Source: Paenibacillus sp. JQZ6Y-1
GTDB lineage: Bacteria; Bacillota; Bacilli; Paenibacillales; Paenibacillaceae
DNA length: 64,000 nucleotides
Reading direction: 5' to 3'
Assembly: GCF_040719145.1 (NCBI RefSeq)
Contig: NZ_JBFDUZ010000001.1
Location: forward strand, 124,001-188,000
In this document: positions 14,490 to 23,513 of the stretch, in pieces
Layout of the letters: each line of letters begins with the position of its first letter
Numbering within the stretch: position 1 is the stretch's first letter
The notes under the pieces: model-generated
The model's database searches: none
Told to the model about the DNA's origin: nothing
The model's input: only the letters and a program-made list of their open reading frames with translations
Position numbers and translations under genes: made by a program

Positions 14490-15254
14490 TTAGCGTAGGG
14501 GGACAACTAGCTGTTCCAGATAACGTAGGCTCTGTTCCAGACTGTCCAAGGGGGAACCAGGACAATAATCCTGCTCAACTGCATAAAACTGAACGCCATT
14601 CTGTTCGCCCCATTGCAGTACGGGGACAAAGTCGATGATGCCACTACCGATTTCAGCAAAATATTCCTGTCCATCGGAGGTCATATCCTTGAGATGCAAA
14701 ATGGGCATCCGCCCGCTATACTGGCTAATCACGCTCAATGGATCGCGTCCTGCTTTCTGCACCCAGTACGTATCAATCTCGGCGTAAACCGGCGCTTGTG
14801 AATCGTAATCTAGCAAATATTGCAGTGCGTATTGCTCGCCCATCATCGTATGAAATTCCCAATCGTGATTGTGAAAGCCAACCCGATAGCCGCGCGGCGA
14901 GACGATGGATGATACGTGGCGCAACTCGCGTCGTACAAATTCGTATCCGGCAGCGTTCTTATGTTCATCGGGCAGTGAATGGCAGATCATGTCTGGCGTC
15001 TCAAATAGATCGGCTTCGCGCAGCACATTGTCTAGATCACTTCGCATACGCTCTAGTCCAACGTGCATGCCTGCAATCTTCAACCCCAGCTCCTTCGCGG
15101 CGGCGGCAATCTCTACCGGATCATTGCCATGTAGCCCGTCGATCTGTACTGCTTTCCAGCCCATCTCTGCCAGCAGCTTCAAGGTGCCGACATAATCCTT
15201 TTTCAATTCATTGCGTACGGTAAACAATTGCGCAGCCAGTTTCTCCTGAATCAT
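14490..15254 (-). CDS. Sugar phosphate isomerase/epimerase (xylose-isomerase-like TIM barrel)
   Basis: This 254-residue protein of the AP-endonuclease-2/xylose-isomerase-like TIM-barrel family contains probable metal ligands in VGFHNHDWEF, YAEIDTYWVQKAG, LHLKDM and YAVEQDY. Members act as sugar isomerases, epimerases or inosose dehydratases. GAAGGAGG ahead of ATG 15254 sets the start. The ATG overlaps the stop of the upstream aldo/keto reductase by four bases (ATGA), so the two are translationally coupled and likely serve one sugar pathway. The exact substrate is unknown. Expression is probably controlled by the neighbouring LacI-family regulator through the palindromes upstream of the pair. 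Confidence 0.88.
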   Translation of the reverse strand: MIQEKLAAQLFTVRNELKKDYVGTLKLLAEMGWKAVQIDGLHGNDPVEIAAAAKELGLKIAGMHVGLERMRSDLDNVLREADLFETPDMICHSLPDEHKNAAGYEFVRRELRHVSSIVSPRGYRVGFHNHDWEFHTMMGEQYALQYLLDYDSQAPVYAEIDTYWVQKAGRDPLSVISQYSGRMPILHLKDMTSDGQEYFAEIGSGIIDFVPVLQWGEQNGVQFYAVEQDYCPGSPLDSLEQSLRYLEQLVVPLR

Positions 15255-16177
15255 GCTCGTTCCTCCTTCTCCAAATTGATCCATTGCAAATCGTCGTCAG
15301 AAATATTCAATGTCAGCACATTCAGCGATTGAGTCAGCTCATCGCTGCTGCGTGGCCCGATAATGGCAGCGGTTGGAAACGGGCGATGTAGGACAAAGTA
15401 GAGGGCAATCTGCGTTGGTGTTACGCCATGTTCTTCTGCTAGCTGAACCGTCCGGCGATACCGTTCCCAGTTCGATTCGCTGTAATACACGCGCACCATT
15501 TCTTCATTGGAGCGATCATCTGGCGAGAAGGCACCGGAGAAAAATCCGCCTGCCTGCGCTGACCATGATAATAGTGGCAGCTGGTTGCGTGTGTGCCATT
15601 GCACGGTGTCTGCATCTGCGGATACGCAGCCTGGCCAGCGTGCTTCCAGCGCTACCGCCAGTGACAGGTTCGGACTGTTAAAGCTGAAGCCCTGCAATCC
15701 GTTGGCGGCGGCATAATCGTTCGCTTCCTGAATTCGCTGCCAGCTCCAATTGGAAGCACCAAGTGCGCGAATGCGTCCTGCTTGCAGATGCTCATTTAGC
15801 GTATCAATAATTGGCTCCACTGGTACGTTAACGTTGTCGCGATGCAGAGCATACAGATCGATATGATCGGTACGCAACCGTTCCAGACTGATGAGCAGAT
15901 CATGCGTAATATCATCCGGTGTGACGCGTGGCGTTGGATCGCCTTTGAGTGGATGACAGCATTTGCTGAGTAGCACTAGCTGCTGGCGATTCCCCTGTTC
16001 CGCCATCCAGCGTCCGATGATCTCTTCACTACCGGTGTACTGATACGCCATATCGATGGTCGTTCCGCCAGCAGCAACAAATTCATCCAATACCCAAGTG
16101 CCATCCATTCTAGACAGATCGCCTGTACCGATAATAAGCGGTGATAGTGAAATTCCGGCTACCGTTACGTTGGTCAA
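15251..16177 (-). CDS. Aldo/keto reductase
   Basis: This 308-residue aldo/keto reductase shows the tetrad in sequence: Asp and Tyr in DMAYQYTGSEEIIG, Lys in VLLSKCCH and His in LYALHRDN. It should reduce or oxidise a sugar or aldehyde with NADP(H). The open frame extends to 16447, but TTG 16177 is preferred because AGGGGGAA sits seven bases ahead and the family N-terminus begins there. The upstream extension also covers three predicted operators, which argues against translation. It resembles the protein at 40742-41680 closely (both carry GASNW-WQR-QEANDYAAANGL), so the two are paralogues. The gene is coupled to the TIM-barrel isomerase gene. Confidence 0.9.
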   Translation of the reverse strand: MTNVTVAGISLSPLIIGTGDLSRMDGTWVLDEFVAAGGTTIDMAYQYTGSEEIIGRWMAEQGNRQQLVLLSKCCHPLKGDPTPRVTPDDITHDLLISLERLRTDHIDLYALHRDNVNVPVEPIIDTLNEHLQAGRIRALGASNWSWQRIQEANDYAAANGLQGFSFNSPNLSLAVALEARWPGCVSADADTVQWHTRNQLPLLSWSAQAGGFFSGAFSPDDRSNEEMVRVYYSESNWERYRRTVQLAEEHGVTPTQIALYFVLHRPFPTAAIIGPRSSDELTQSLNVLTLNISDDDLQWINLEKEERA

Positions 16178-16196
16178 GTGAACATTCCCCCTGTAT

Positions 16197-16214
16197 TCTG
16201 GTATCGATACCAGA
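16197..16214. promoter_or_regulatory. Predicted LacI-family operator O1 (perfect palindrome)
   Basis: TCTGGTATCGATACCAGA is a perfect 18-bp palindrome with the central CG typical of LacI-family operators. It ends 19 bp from the TTG start of the aldo/keto reductase gene, where a bound repressor would block transcription. Confidence 0.75.
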
Positions 16215-16273
16215 TATGGTTTTATTGCTTTATACAAGATGGTGGGCTTCAAGGAGAAGCCTCTTTTATAGAA

Positions 16274-16291
16274 TCTGGTATCGATTCCAGA
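16274..16291. promoter_or_regulatory. Predicted LacI-family operator O2
   Basis: TCTGGTATCGATTCCAGA differs from the perfect palindrome O1 at one base. It lies 60 bp further upstream of the reductase gene. Confidence 0.7.
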
Positions 16292-16320
16292 GCATTGGTT
16301 GATGTATCCAAATGAGACCA

Positions 16321-16338
16321 TCTGAAATCGATACCAGA
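16321..16338. promoter_or_regulatory. Predicted LacI-family operator O3
   Basis: TCTGAAATCGATACCAGA keeps a perfect right half and differs from O1 at two bases in the left half. It lies 30 bp upstream of O2. Confidence 0.6.
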
Positions 16339-16683
16339 TACGTGCAATAGCTGTACAACATAGAGAGAGTATACATCGTCTACTGTTCTGATGAGCCGAA
16401 TGAATGATAATAAACAAGGGATGGTAGGATCGTGGAGGAAGGAACATTCATACGGTAAAACCATACTGCTGAATGAACAAAAGCCACAGAAGATAAATCT
16501 GACATGAAATGATGAGTATAACGAATATGAAAAGAATGAGGTGAGTGTATAGAATTTCAATGTTAACTTACATTACTCATAAAGCGATTTTTCAAGAAAA
16601 ATATTCGACAAATTCTGTTGATATGAGACATTATATTACGCATGATTTCAAATTGACAAGTAAAATTTAAAATTTGTTTTCTT

Positions 16684-16701
16684 TCTGGTAACGATACCAT
16701 A
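16684..16701. promoter_or_regulatory. Predicted LacI-family operator O4
   Basis: TCTGGTAACGATACCATA matches O1 at 16 of 18 positions. It is about 350 bp from the other three, close to the end of the regulator gene, a spacing that would suit DNA looping. Confidence 0.6.
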
Positions 16702-16707
16702 CTTTTT

Positions 16708-16721
16708 TGTAAGCGTAAACA
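16708..16721. promoter_or_regulatory. Possible cre (CcpA) site
   Basis: TGTAAGCGTAAACA matches the cre consensus TGWAANCGNTNWCA at 13 of 14 positions. It lies next to operator O4 in the control region of the reductase/isomerase pair, consistent with carbon catabolite control. A single near-match in AT-rich sequence could be chance. Confidence 0.4.
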
Positions 16722-16778
16722 TTTTTGTTGCATAGCCCTGTGGCAAAAAGGGGCATGCCCGTGGCACGGACCCTTCTT

Positions 16779-17804
16779 TTACACGGAAGCAGAGGATGGG
16801 ATGATCTTGCAGCTTTCACGAACTACCAGTTGATGCTGAAGCATGATGTCAGCGCGGGGCTTGTTTTTAGCATGGATAATAAGGCGATGCAGATTTTCCA
16901 GCGATACCTGACCCATTTCATAGATCGGCTGCTGCATGGAGGTGATGGACGGACGCACAATATCGGTAATATTACTACCGTCAAAGCCCATGATAGATAT
17001 GTCCTGCGGTACGCGCAACCCGCGATCCAATGCACAATTCAATGCACCAACTGCCATATCATCGCTAGCGGCAAATACTACCGTTGGTCGCTTCTTCAGA
17101 CGCAGCAGCTCATCCATTAGCGCATGTCCGCTAGGCAGCTTGTAGTCGCCAAATTTGATATATTCGTCAGCAATGTGAATGCCATGCTTGTTCAATGCAT
17201 CACGGAACCCGTTATATCGATTTTGCCCAGAGGTTACATCTTCCAGATCACCGCCCAAATACGAAATCTCCGTATGCCCAGATTGGATCAAATATTCCGT
17301 TGCATCGAAGGCGGCTTTGTAGTCGTCGATCAAGACGGAGACAAAGGCTGGATCGGGTGATTGCACGCTGGAAAAGAGGACAGGCATCGTCGCATTGCGG
17401 ATAAAGCTGACGATCTCGTCATTCGTTTTCTCGTGCATGATAATAATGCCTTCCACACGCATCTCTTGAAAAATATGCAAGTACTTCAGTTCCTTGCTCA
17501 GATTCTCGGCAATATTACATACGATCAGGTTATAACCATATTTGCTTGCCGTTTCTTCAATGCTGCTCAGGATCGTGGAATAGAAGTTGGAGGTTAGATC
17601 TGGCACGATCACACCGATCGTATTGGTTTTTTGCTTTTTGAGACTGCGGGCGATATGACTAGGAGAATAATTCAGCTCCTCAATCGCTTCATTGACCCGT
17701 TGCAGAATGTCCTCGCTTACATACTTTTCTCCGTTTAGCACGCGGGAGACACTGGTAACAGATACGCCTGCTCGCTGTGCCACATCTTTGATTTTCACGG
17801 TCAA
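16779..17804 (-). CDS. LacI-family transcriptional regulator
   Basis: This 341-residue repressor opens with the classic LacI headpiece (IKDVAQRAGVSVTSVSRVLNGEKYVSEDILQRV), a hinge helix (YSPSHIARSLK) and a periplasmic-binding-protein-like sugar-binding core to about residue 330. TTG 17804 is taken as start, nine bases after AGGGAG. The protein should bind a sugar or sugar phosphate and release a CG-centred palindrome. Four such sites (16197-16701) stand just downstream, in front of the reductase/isomerase pair on the same strand. No copy is seen upstream of this gene itself, so autoregulation is not evident. Confidence 0.93.
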   Translation of the reverse strand: MTVKIKDVAQRAGVSVTSVSRVLNGEKYVSEDILQRVNEAIEELNYSPSHIARSLKKQKTNTIGVIVPDLTSNFYSTILSSIEETASKYGYNLIVCNIAENLSKELKYLHIFQEMRVEGIIIMHEKTNDEIVSFIRNATMPVLFSSVQSPDPAFVSVLIDDYKAAFDATEYLIQSGHTEISYLGGDLEDVTSGQNRYNGFRDALNKHGIHIADEYIKFGDYKLPSGHALMDELLRLKKRPTVVFAASDDMAVGALNCALDRGLRVPQDISIMGFDGSNITDIVRPSITSMQQPIYEMGQVSLENLHRLIIHAKNKPRADIMLQHQLVVRESCKIIPSSASV

Positions 17805-18153
17805 TCGATTCAGCTCCCTTCATGAAAAATGGAAATTCGGCACGCGTCAAATGGAAATCGAGCGCACCTATGGATGTGATTGGGTCTTCGTAATCATATT
17901 TTGACGATTGCATTCCTTTTCGTCAATCCGCAAACTCCATAATCTGCAAAATTTAGCATTGCAAGCAGCATTAGGGAAAATTGCAGATTGCATAGGGAGT
18001 TCTGGCGCAGGGTCTGGTATAATTTAAAAGCTATACAATATTGTATTACGATCACAATGACGTTTTACTCAACCCTATATTGAACATCCTACAAGCTGTA
18101 GCTGGATCGTTGATAGGAGATATATTTCAATTTATGCAGAAAGGCTGTCTGGA
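17805..18153 (+). promoter_or_regulatory. Divergent intergenic region with an extended -10 promoter
   Basis: The region separates the LacI-type gene (minus) from the nuclease-like gene (plus). TGGTATAAT at 18016-18023 is a good extended -10 element reading rightward, with a weak -35 region, and would give a leader of about 120 bases. No gene is seen in the gap. Confidence 0.45.
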
Positions 18154-19071
18154 ATGGCACAATACCCACAATGGTCCTACTCGCAATCCAGGGCCAATAT
18201 GTTTGATGAATGTCTGCGAAAATATTATTTTCACTACTACGCTGCACATAACGGCTGGAATGACCGGCTCGGTTCGCCAGAGCAGGTACATGCCTATCGG
18301 TTGAAGCAGCTGCGTAACTTTTACCTGTTGTTCGGAGATTTGGCGCATCGAATGTGCGAATCGGCACTGCGCCAGCTAGACGAGGGCAAGCAGGCACCGC
18401 GCCCTGAATTTTTGTCCCATACGATGCGGCAGCTGCTCAACGATGCGTATGTGCAATCCAAGGATCGCGATGCTTGGATGCGGAATCCGAAGCATCATAT
18501 CATGCTGTCCGAGGTGTATTACGGCGATGATACGCTAACTAGTCGCATTTCCACCATTCGCGAGCGACAGCAGGAATGCGTTCGTCATTTATATGTTACT
18601 CGCACTTGGCAGGAAGTTAGCCAACCGGGCATGAATATATTAGAAATCGAGAAATGGGACAATATGATCCTGTTCGATACCAAAGTCTACGTCAAAATGG
18701 ACTTACTGTACCGTCGTCCCGATCACAAAGTGGTAATTGTGGATTGGAAAACGGGACGCGAGGATGACTTTTCCGATCAGCTGTATCTGTACGCGTCGTA
18801 TGTACAGGAAAAGTATAATCTGCCGCTGGATCAGATTATCATTCGCGTCGAATATCTGATTACCGGTGATCATCAGGAATACAGCGTTACCCGTGATGAT
18901 ATTGATCGGGTGGAGCGCAATATTGGACGCTATATTGAAGAGATGAAATCCTGTTTGGATGACGATTATTACAACCGTCCCAAGCCGGAAACGTTTTTTA
19001 CCCCCATGCCTTCGGCGCGTAAATGCAGGGACTGCAACTTCCGTGAAATGTGCAGCGCCAGTATGGTATAA
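18154..19071 (+). CDS. PD-(D/E)XK nuclease-family protein with Fe-S cysteines
   Basis: This 305-residue RecB/Cas4-like nuclease-domain protein has an active-site core KVVIVDWKTGRE (about residues 190-201) preceded by the acidic strand MDLLYRR. Four cysteines, Cys20 and the C-terminal Cys291, Cys294 and Cys300 (CRDCNFREMC), have the one-plus-three spacing that holds a 4Fe-4S cluster in AddB and Cas4. No helicase motif is present and no CRISPR genes are nearby, so it is a stand-alone member, probably a DNA repair or processing exonuclease. It is followed at 66 bp by the hybrid sensor kinase; a shared transcript is possible but a functional link is not evident. Confidence 0.82.
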   Translation: MAQYPQWSYSQSRANMFDECLRKYYFHYYAAHNGWNDRLGSPEQVHAYRLKQLRNFYLLFGDLAHRMCESALRQLDEGKQAPRPEFLSHTMRQLLNDAYVQSKDRDAWMRNPKHHIMLSEVYYGDDTLTSRISTIRERQQECVRHLYVTRTWQEVSQPGMNILEIEKWDNMILFDTKVYVKMDLLYRRPDHKVVIVDWKTGREDDFSDQLYLYASYVQEKYNLPLDQIIIRVEYLITGDHQEYSVTRDDIDRVERNIGRYIEEMKSCLDDDYYNRPKPETFFTPMPSARKCRDCNFREMCSASMV

Positions 19072-19136
19072 CTATCGCCTTGCTCGAAAAGCTATAACCA
19101 TCAAATCAGTCGTAGAGGAACAAGGAGGTTGGAATA

Positions 19137-22100
19137 TTGGATACAGGCTCTGTACCGGATATGTCCCTGTTGATGCACATATATCGGCATACGCCAACCG
19201 GGCATGCTATTTTTTCACCGCAGGGTGAATGTTTGTATGTGAATCCGGCATTATGCCGGTTGCTGGAGGAAGAGGAAGACGAGCTACGTATCCGTCTGAA
19301 TCAGCAGCAGCTTGCACCGATCTGGCTGAATAACCGCAGTCAGCATACGGTAGAGCGACGCATCCTTCGTGGAGATCGGCAACCGATCTGGGTATCGCTG
19401 CATGCTTCCTTTTATCCAGAGCAACCGGACATGCCGCTGCAATATATGATTCTGTATGCGCAAGAGATACCCGAGCAAACCGAGCCAGTTTCCAAAAATC
19501 TATATTCCCTCGTCACTCAGCAGGGGGCGGGAATTGTGGCAATCAGCTCATCGGATGGAAAGCTGCTATATGCGTCCTCGTCGGTTCGTAGTGTGCTAGG
19601 TTATGAGCCAGAAGAAATCGTAGGCAGCAGCTATTCGCTATACTGCTACACAGATGAACAGGCATCGGAAAAGGAGCGGTTGCAGCAGGTAGAGCGTACC
19701 TTTATCCGTCGTATCCGGCACAAGGATGGTCATGATGTGTGGCTGGAAGGCTTTGTGCAACGGCTGGATGAAGAAAAGGATAAACCATCACGTTTTTTAT
19801 GTATTTTGCAGGATGTTACTGTGCGTAAAACGCAGGAGGATATTGTGTCACGCGCGCATCGAATGGCACGTATCGGAGCATGGGATTGGGATATAAAAGC
19901 AGGTGTCATTCACTTCTCCAAGGATGTGCTGCGTATTTTTGGATATGCGATGAAGCCAATAGAGCATGATCCAGCATCGTATCTGTCCACCATTCATCCT
20001 GACGATCTCAGCTATGTAACGGAATGTCTGCAACGAGCTTTGGAGCTGGGAGAGGGCGGAGCGAACACATACCGCATTGTGCTGCCAGACGGTATCCAGA
20101 AGACCGTGCAGACACGCTGGGAAGTGATTACCGATAAGCAGACTGGGAATCCGCTGCAAATGATCGGCATCGCTCAGGATGTGACCGAACAATATATGAT
20201 GAGTGAGCAGCTGCGTATTAGCGAGCATAATTACCGTATGATTACCGATCACTCACTGGATCTGATCTCGCGTCATCAGGATGATGAGCAGTGTACCTTT
20301 TTGTATGCTTCGCCTGCCAGTCTGACGTTGCTTGGTTATCAGCCGCAGGAGATGGTCGGAGAAGATTGCTTTGACTATGTACACCCAGAGGATCGTGACA
20401 AGCTGCGCGCCTATGTGGAGCATATTCGCAAGCTGGATAGTCATCATAGCGATACACTCGTCTTTCGGTATCGGCACAAAAATGGTAACTATGTCTGGTT
20501 TGAGACACTAAGCCGGTACATGTATAACGAGCAGGAGAACCGGTATACCTATACCGCTGTCTCCCGTGATATTACGGAACGCAAATATTTGGAAATGGTG
20601 CTGCGCGATAGTGAGCATCGCTACCGTTCCTTATTTGAAAACAATCCGTCCGGCGTATGTGCCGTAGACTTGGATGGTCATTTCCTATCCGTGAACAGCA
20701 GCTTGGAAGAGCTGACGGGGTATTCGCGGCATGAGCTGATCGGGATGCAAGTCTTTTCCTTTTTCGGCAAATCGGATACGCGTAAAATCCGCTATCACGC
20801 CGATCTTGCCCGTCAGGGTGTTCCACAGATGTACGAAGTGAATATTCTGCGTAAGGATGGCTCGATCTTCTCGGCGGATGTGGTCAATGTGCCGATTCTG
20901 TCGGATACGAAGGTGATTGGTTTATACGGCATCGTGACGGAGACAACAGAGCTGAAGCGGTATATTCATATGATCGAAAAGCTTGGCAATGAGCGTGCAT
21001 TGATTCTTGATTCGGTATCCGAGGGCATATTCAGTGTAGATGCCGATGGCAGAGGAATCTTTATCAATCGCACGGGTGCGGAGATGCTGGGACTGAATAT
21101 GCACCAGCTGGATGAACAGGAGCAAGCAGGTCAGCCGGAATGGCATAAAGGATATTACAATTTCGATGTGCTGAACGAGCAATCGCCGATCATTCAAGCG
21201 ATTCGGCAGGGTACGCCCAATTTGGAGCAGGAGACGGTATTCTGGAAAAGTGACGGTTCCAGCTTCCTCGCCGCTTATCGAGTAACACCTGTATATGAGC
21301 AGGGCGAGCAGCGCGGGGCAGTTATCGTTTTCCGCGATATTACCGATCAGAAGGAAATTTTGCGTGCCAAAGAATCGGCAGAACGCGCTGATCGCGCTAA
21401 GTCAGAGTTTCTATCCGTGATGAGTCATGAGCTACGCACACCGATGAACGGCATTATTGGTATGACTGGGTTGCTAGCGGATACCGAGCTGGATGAGCAG
21501 CAACATAGTTATCTGGATATTGTGATGAATAGCAGCGAAACCTTATTGCAGCTGCTGAACGAAATTCTTGATTTTAGCAAAGTGGAAGCAGGTATGCTGA
21601 CACTGGAACCGGAGCCGTTCGATATTGCGGTCATGCTAGATCATGTTGCTGAGCTGTTCTTGCTGCGGGCAACGGAAAAGCAAAACGTCTTGACTGTGAC
21701 TATCGATCCGAGCATACCGGATTTGCTGCTAGGCGATGAAGGACGGATTCGTCAGATTCTGATTAATCTAGTCGGCAATGCGGTCAAATTTACCGATCAG
21801 GGTCAAATTGCAGTTAGTGTCCGCCCATTGAGTCGGGAAGAAGGGCAGACCTCGTGTCAGACCGACATTTGGCTGGAATTTGCCGTTAGTGATACGGGCA
21901 TTGGTATTGCGGCAGAGCAGCAGCATTTGCTGTTCCAGCCGTTCTCCCAGCTGCATCCGGTTTGGAATCGCAAATATGGTGGCACGGGGCTCGGTTTATC
22001 CATTTGTCGCAAGCTGGTAGAGCTGATGGGTGGCAGTATTGATGTGAGCAGTCAGGAGAATCAGGGCGCTACCTTCCGCTTTGTGTTGAAGCTGGAAACG

Positions 22101-22589
22101 CTCAAGCCTTTGACAGCAGAATTGCCGGATGTGGTCAATCGGTTGGCACCGGAGGACAAAGCGACGGCAACTAGCGAAGATGCTTTTTCCGAATTGCGCA
22201 TTCTAATCGCTGAGGATCATCCATCGAACCAGCATGTATTACTGTCCATGCTGAAGCGGTTTGCTTGTACGGCGGATTTGGCAGTGAATGGGCTAGAAGC
22301 TGTCCAGTATGCGTCGGAGCAGCCGTATGATCTGATCCTGATGGATGTGCAAATGCCGGAAATGAATGGGATTGAAGCGACGCAGCGCATTTTGCAGCAT
22401 TATGCACAGATTCCACAGCATGAACCGCGCATTGTTGGTATTACCGCCTTTGCTCGAATGGAAGATCGCCAGCGTTGTCTGGAAGCGGGCATGCACGATT
22501 TTGTCAGCAAGCCGATCATGACGGCGGAATTGCGTCGTGTCTTGGAAGAATGCAGTCAGCTAGTAGCGGGTCGTCATGCGGAGCGATGA
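19137..22589 (+). CDS. Hybrid sensor histidine kinase with six PAS domains and a receiver
   Basis: This large 1150-residue kinase has no membrane segment and so is probably cytoplasmic. About six PAS domains follow one another (near 1-115, 120-235, 235-360, 365-485, 485-610, 615-745), recognisable by repeated G-Y/F-L-N-A turns and PAC ends such as ITERKYLE. Then come a HisKA domain with phospho-acceptor His near 764 (SHELRTPMNGIIG), an HATPase domain with N box NLVGNAVKF, DTGIGI and GGTGLGLSICRKL, and a receiver (ILIAEDHPSNQ, phospho-acceptor Asp near 1069 in LMDVQMPEMNG). The TTG start is supported by AAGGAGG eight bases ahead. No partner regulator or phosphotransfer protein gene is adjacent. 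The signal sensed is unknown. Confidence 0.93.
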   Translation: MDTGSVPDMSLLMHIYRHTPTGHAIFSPQGECLYVNPALCRLLEEEEDELRIRLNQQQLAPIWLNNRSQHTVERRILRGDRQPIWVSLHASFYPEQPDMPLQYMILYAQEIPEQTEPVSKNLYSLVTQQGAGIVAISSSDGKLLYASSSVRSVLGYEPEEIVGSSYSLYCYTDEQASEKERLQQVERTFIRRIRHKDGHDVWLEGFVQRLDEEKDKPSRFLCILQDVTVRKTQEDIVSRAHRMARIGAWDWDIKAGVIHFSKDVLRIFGYAMKPIEHDPASYLSTIHPDDLSYVTECLQRALELGEGGANTYRIVLPDGIQKTVQTRWEVITDKQTGNPLQMIGIAQDVTEQYMMSEQLRISEHNYRMITDHSLDLISRHQDDEQCTFLYASPASLTLLGYQPQEMVGEDCFDYVHPEDRDKLRAYVEHIRKLDSHHSDTLVFRYRHKNGNYVWFETLSRYMYNEQENRYTYTAVSRDITERKYLEMVLRDSEHRYRSLFENNPSGVCAVDLDGHFLSVNSSLEELTGYSRHELIGMQVFSFFGKSDTRKIRYHADLARQGVPQMYEVNILRKDGSIFSADVVNVPILSDTKVIGLYGIVTETTELKRYIHMIEKLGNERALILDSVSEGIFSVDADGRGIFINRTGAEMLGLNMHQLDEQEQAGQPEWHKGYYNFDVLNEQSPIIQAIRQGTPNLEQETVFWKSDGSSFLAAYRVTPVYEQGEQRGAVIVFRDITDQKEILRAKESAERADRAKSEFLSVMSHELRTPMNGIIGMTGLLADTELDEQQHSYLDIVMNSSETLLQLLNEILDFSKVEAGMLTLEPEPFDIAVMLDHVAELFLLRATEKQNVLTVTIDPSIPDLLLGDEGRIRQILINLVGNAVKFTDQGQIAVSVRPLSREEGQTSCQTDIWLEFAVSDTGIGIAAEQQHLLFQPFSQLHPVWNRKYGGTGLGLSICRKLVELMGGSIDVSSQENQGATFRFVLKLETLKPLTAELPDVVNRLAPEDKATATSEDAFSELRILIAEDHPSNQHVLLSMLKRFACTADLAVNGLEAVQYASEQPYDLILMDVQMPEMNGIEATQRILQHYAQIPQHEPRIVGITAFARMEDRQRCLEAGMHDFVSKPIMTAELRRVLEECSQLVAGRHAER

Positions 22590-22625
22590 AGCATGGTCCC
22601 TATATAACAATGTAGCCTGAATAAA

Positions 22626-22677
22626 ACAGCCGTATCCTTTTGTGTTTATGTGATAAACCAAAGGGATACGGCTGTTT
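22626..22677. terminator. Bidirectional terminator between sensor kinase and IF-3-like gene
   Basis: ACAGCCGTATCC and GGATACGGCTGT form a long stem flanked by A and T runs on both sides. It suits the convergent ends of the sensor kinase (plus) and the IF-3-like gene (minus). Confidence 0.8.
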
Positions 22678-22713
22678 ATATTGTCTATCGAATAGAAGAT
22701 GAGCACATGCTTC

Positions 22714-23193
22714 TTATTGATTGGAATCCAGCTGTACCATCGCCTGCTTGCCGCTCACTTGAATGCCTGTGGTCGGTTTGCCGTAAGGCTTTAGGTCGCG
22801 GGTTAATTCTTCTAGCAATTGACGAGCCACTCCCGATTCTTTGCTGTTTTTGGTCTTTACGACCAGCTGTACCGAATTGCCCGATTGCAGCAAGCGTTCC
22901 GCTTGATTCTTTTTCGTATCCAAATCGTGATCCTCAATATTAGCAGTCAGGCGAATTTCTTTGACCTTAACTGGACGATCCTTGCGCGCTTCTTGCTGCT
23001 TTTGCTGTTTGGCAGCGCCGGCACCAATCAGCTGACATGGCGGTGGGCTGCTGAATAGGGACGTGCAGACCAGATCCACCTTTAATTGTCGTGCCAATTG
23101 CAATGCTTCCTTGGTTGGCATCACACCCAGATCTTCGCCGTTGATCCCGGTCACATGCACTTCGGATGCTTTAATTTTCTCGTTTTTGATCAT
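22714..23193 (-). CDS. infC: Translation initiation factor IF-3-like protein (divergent paralogue)
   Basis: This 159-residue protein has both IF-3 domains. The N-domain is IKASEVHVTGINGEDLGVMPTKEALQLARQLKVDLV with the following PPPCQL turn. A Lys/Gln/Arg-rich linker (AAKQQKQQEARKDRPVKVKEIRL) and a C-domain (NIEDHDLDTKKNQAERLLQSGNSVQLVVKTK) follow. GGAGG ahead of ATG 23193 sets the start. It is shorter and more diverged than the usual factor of about 170 residues, and the customary rpmI and rplT genes are absent. It is therefore probably a second, accessory copy. It may act on 30S subunits in particular conditions, or have taken another ribosome-related role. The family call is firm, the role open. 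Confidence 0.85.
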   Translation of the reverse strand: MIKNEKIKASEVHVTGINGEDLGVMPTKEALQLARQLKVDLVCTSLFSSPPPCQLIGAGAAKQQKQQEARKDRPVKVKEIRLTANIEDHDLDTKKNQAERLLQSGNSVQLVVKTKNSKESGVARQLLEELTRDLKPYGKPTTGIQVSGKQAMVQLDSNQ

Positions 23194-23513
23194 ATGAATA
23201 TCCTCCATACCGCATGAATGGAAAAAGATCCTGCGGGGTTTTGATAAAGTGATATGCTTTGCAACATACATCCTGCGATGCTCCTATATACAAGCCTACA
23301 GGCATACCTATTCCATCTTAAATACAAACCTTCACAAACACAAATGCTCTCTATTTGAATAACAGGAAAAAATAACCTGATATTCAATGAAATATGATAT
23401 ATTTTAATCAAAACAAAGATTATATTCCAAGACAGCATCAGGCACTGATCGTAGATAAGCCTCAATCGATACGGGGCGCTAAAAGAAAAGCCTGTATGCA
23501 ACAGGGGGTTATG

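Noticed and set aside
18154-19071. Cas4 of a CRISPR system
   Set aside because: The Fe-S and PD-(D/E)XK layout resembles Cas4, but no cas1, cas2 or repeat array is in the window.
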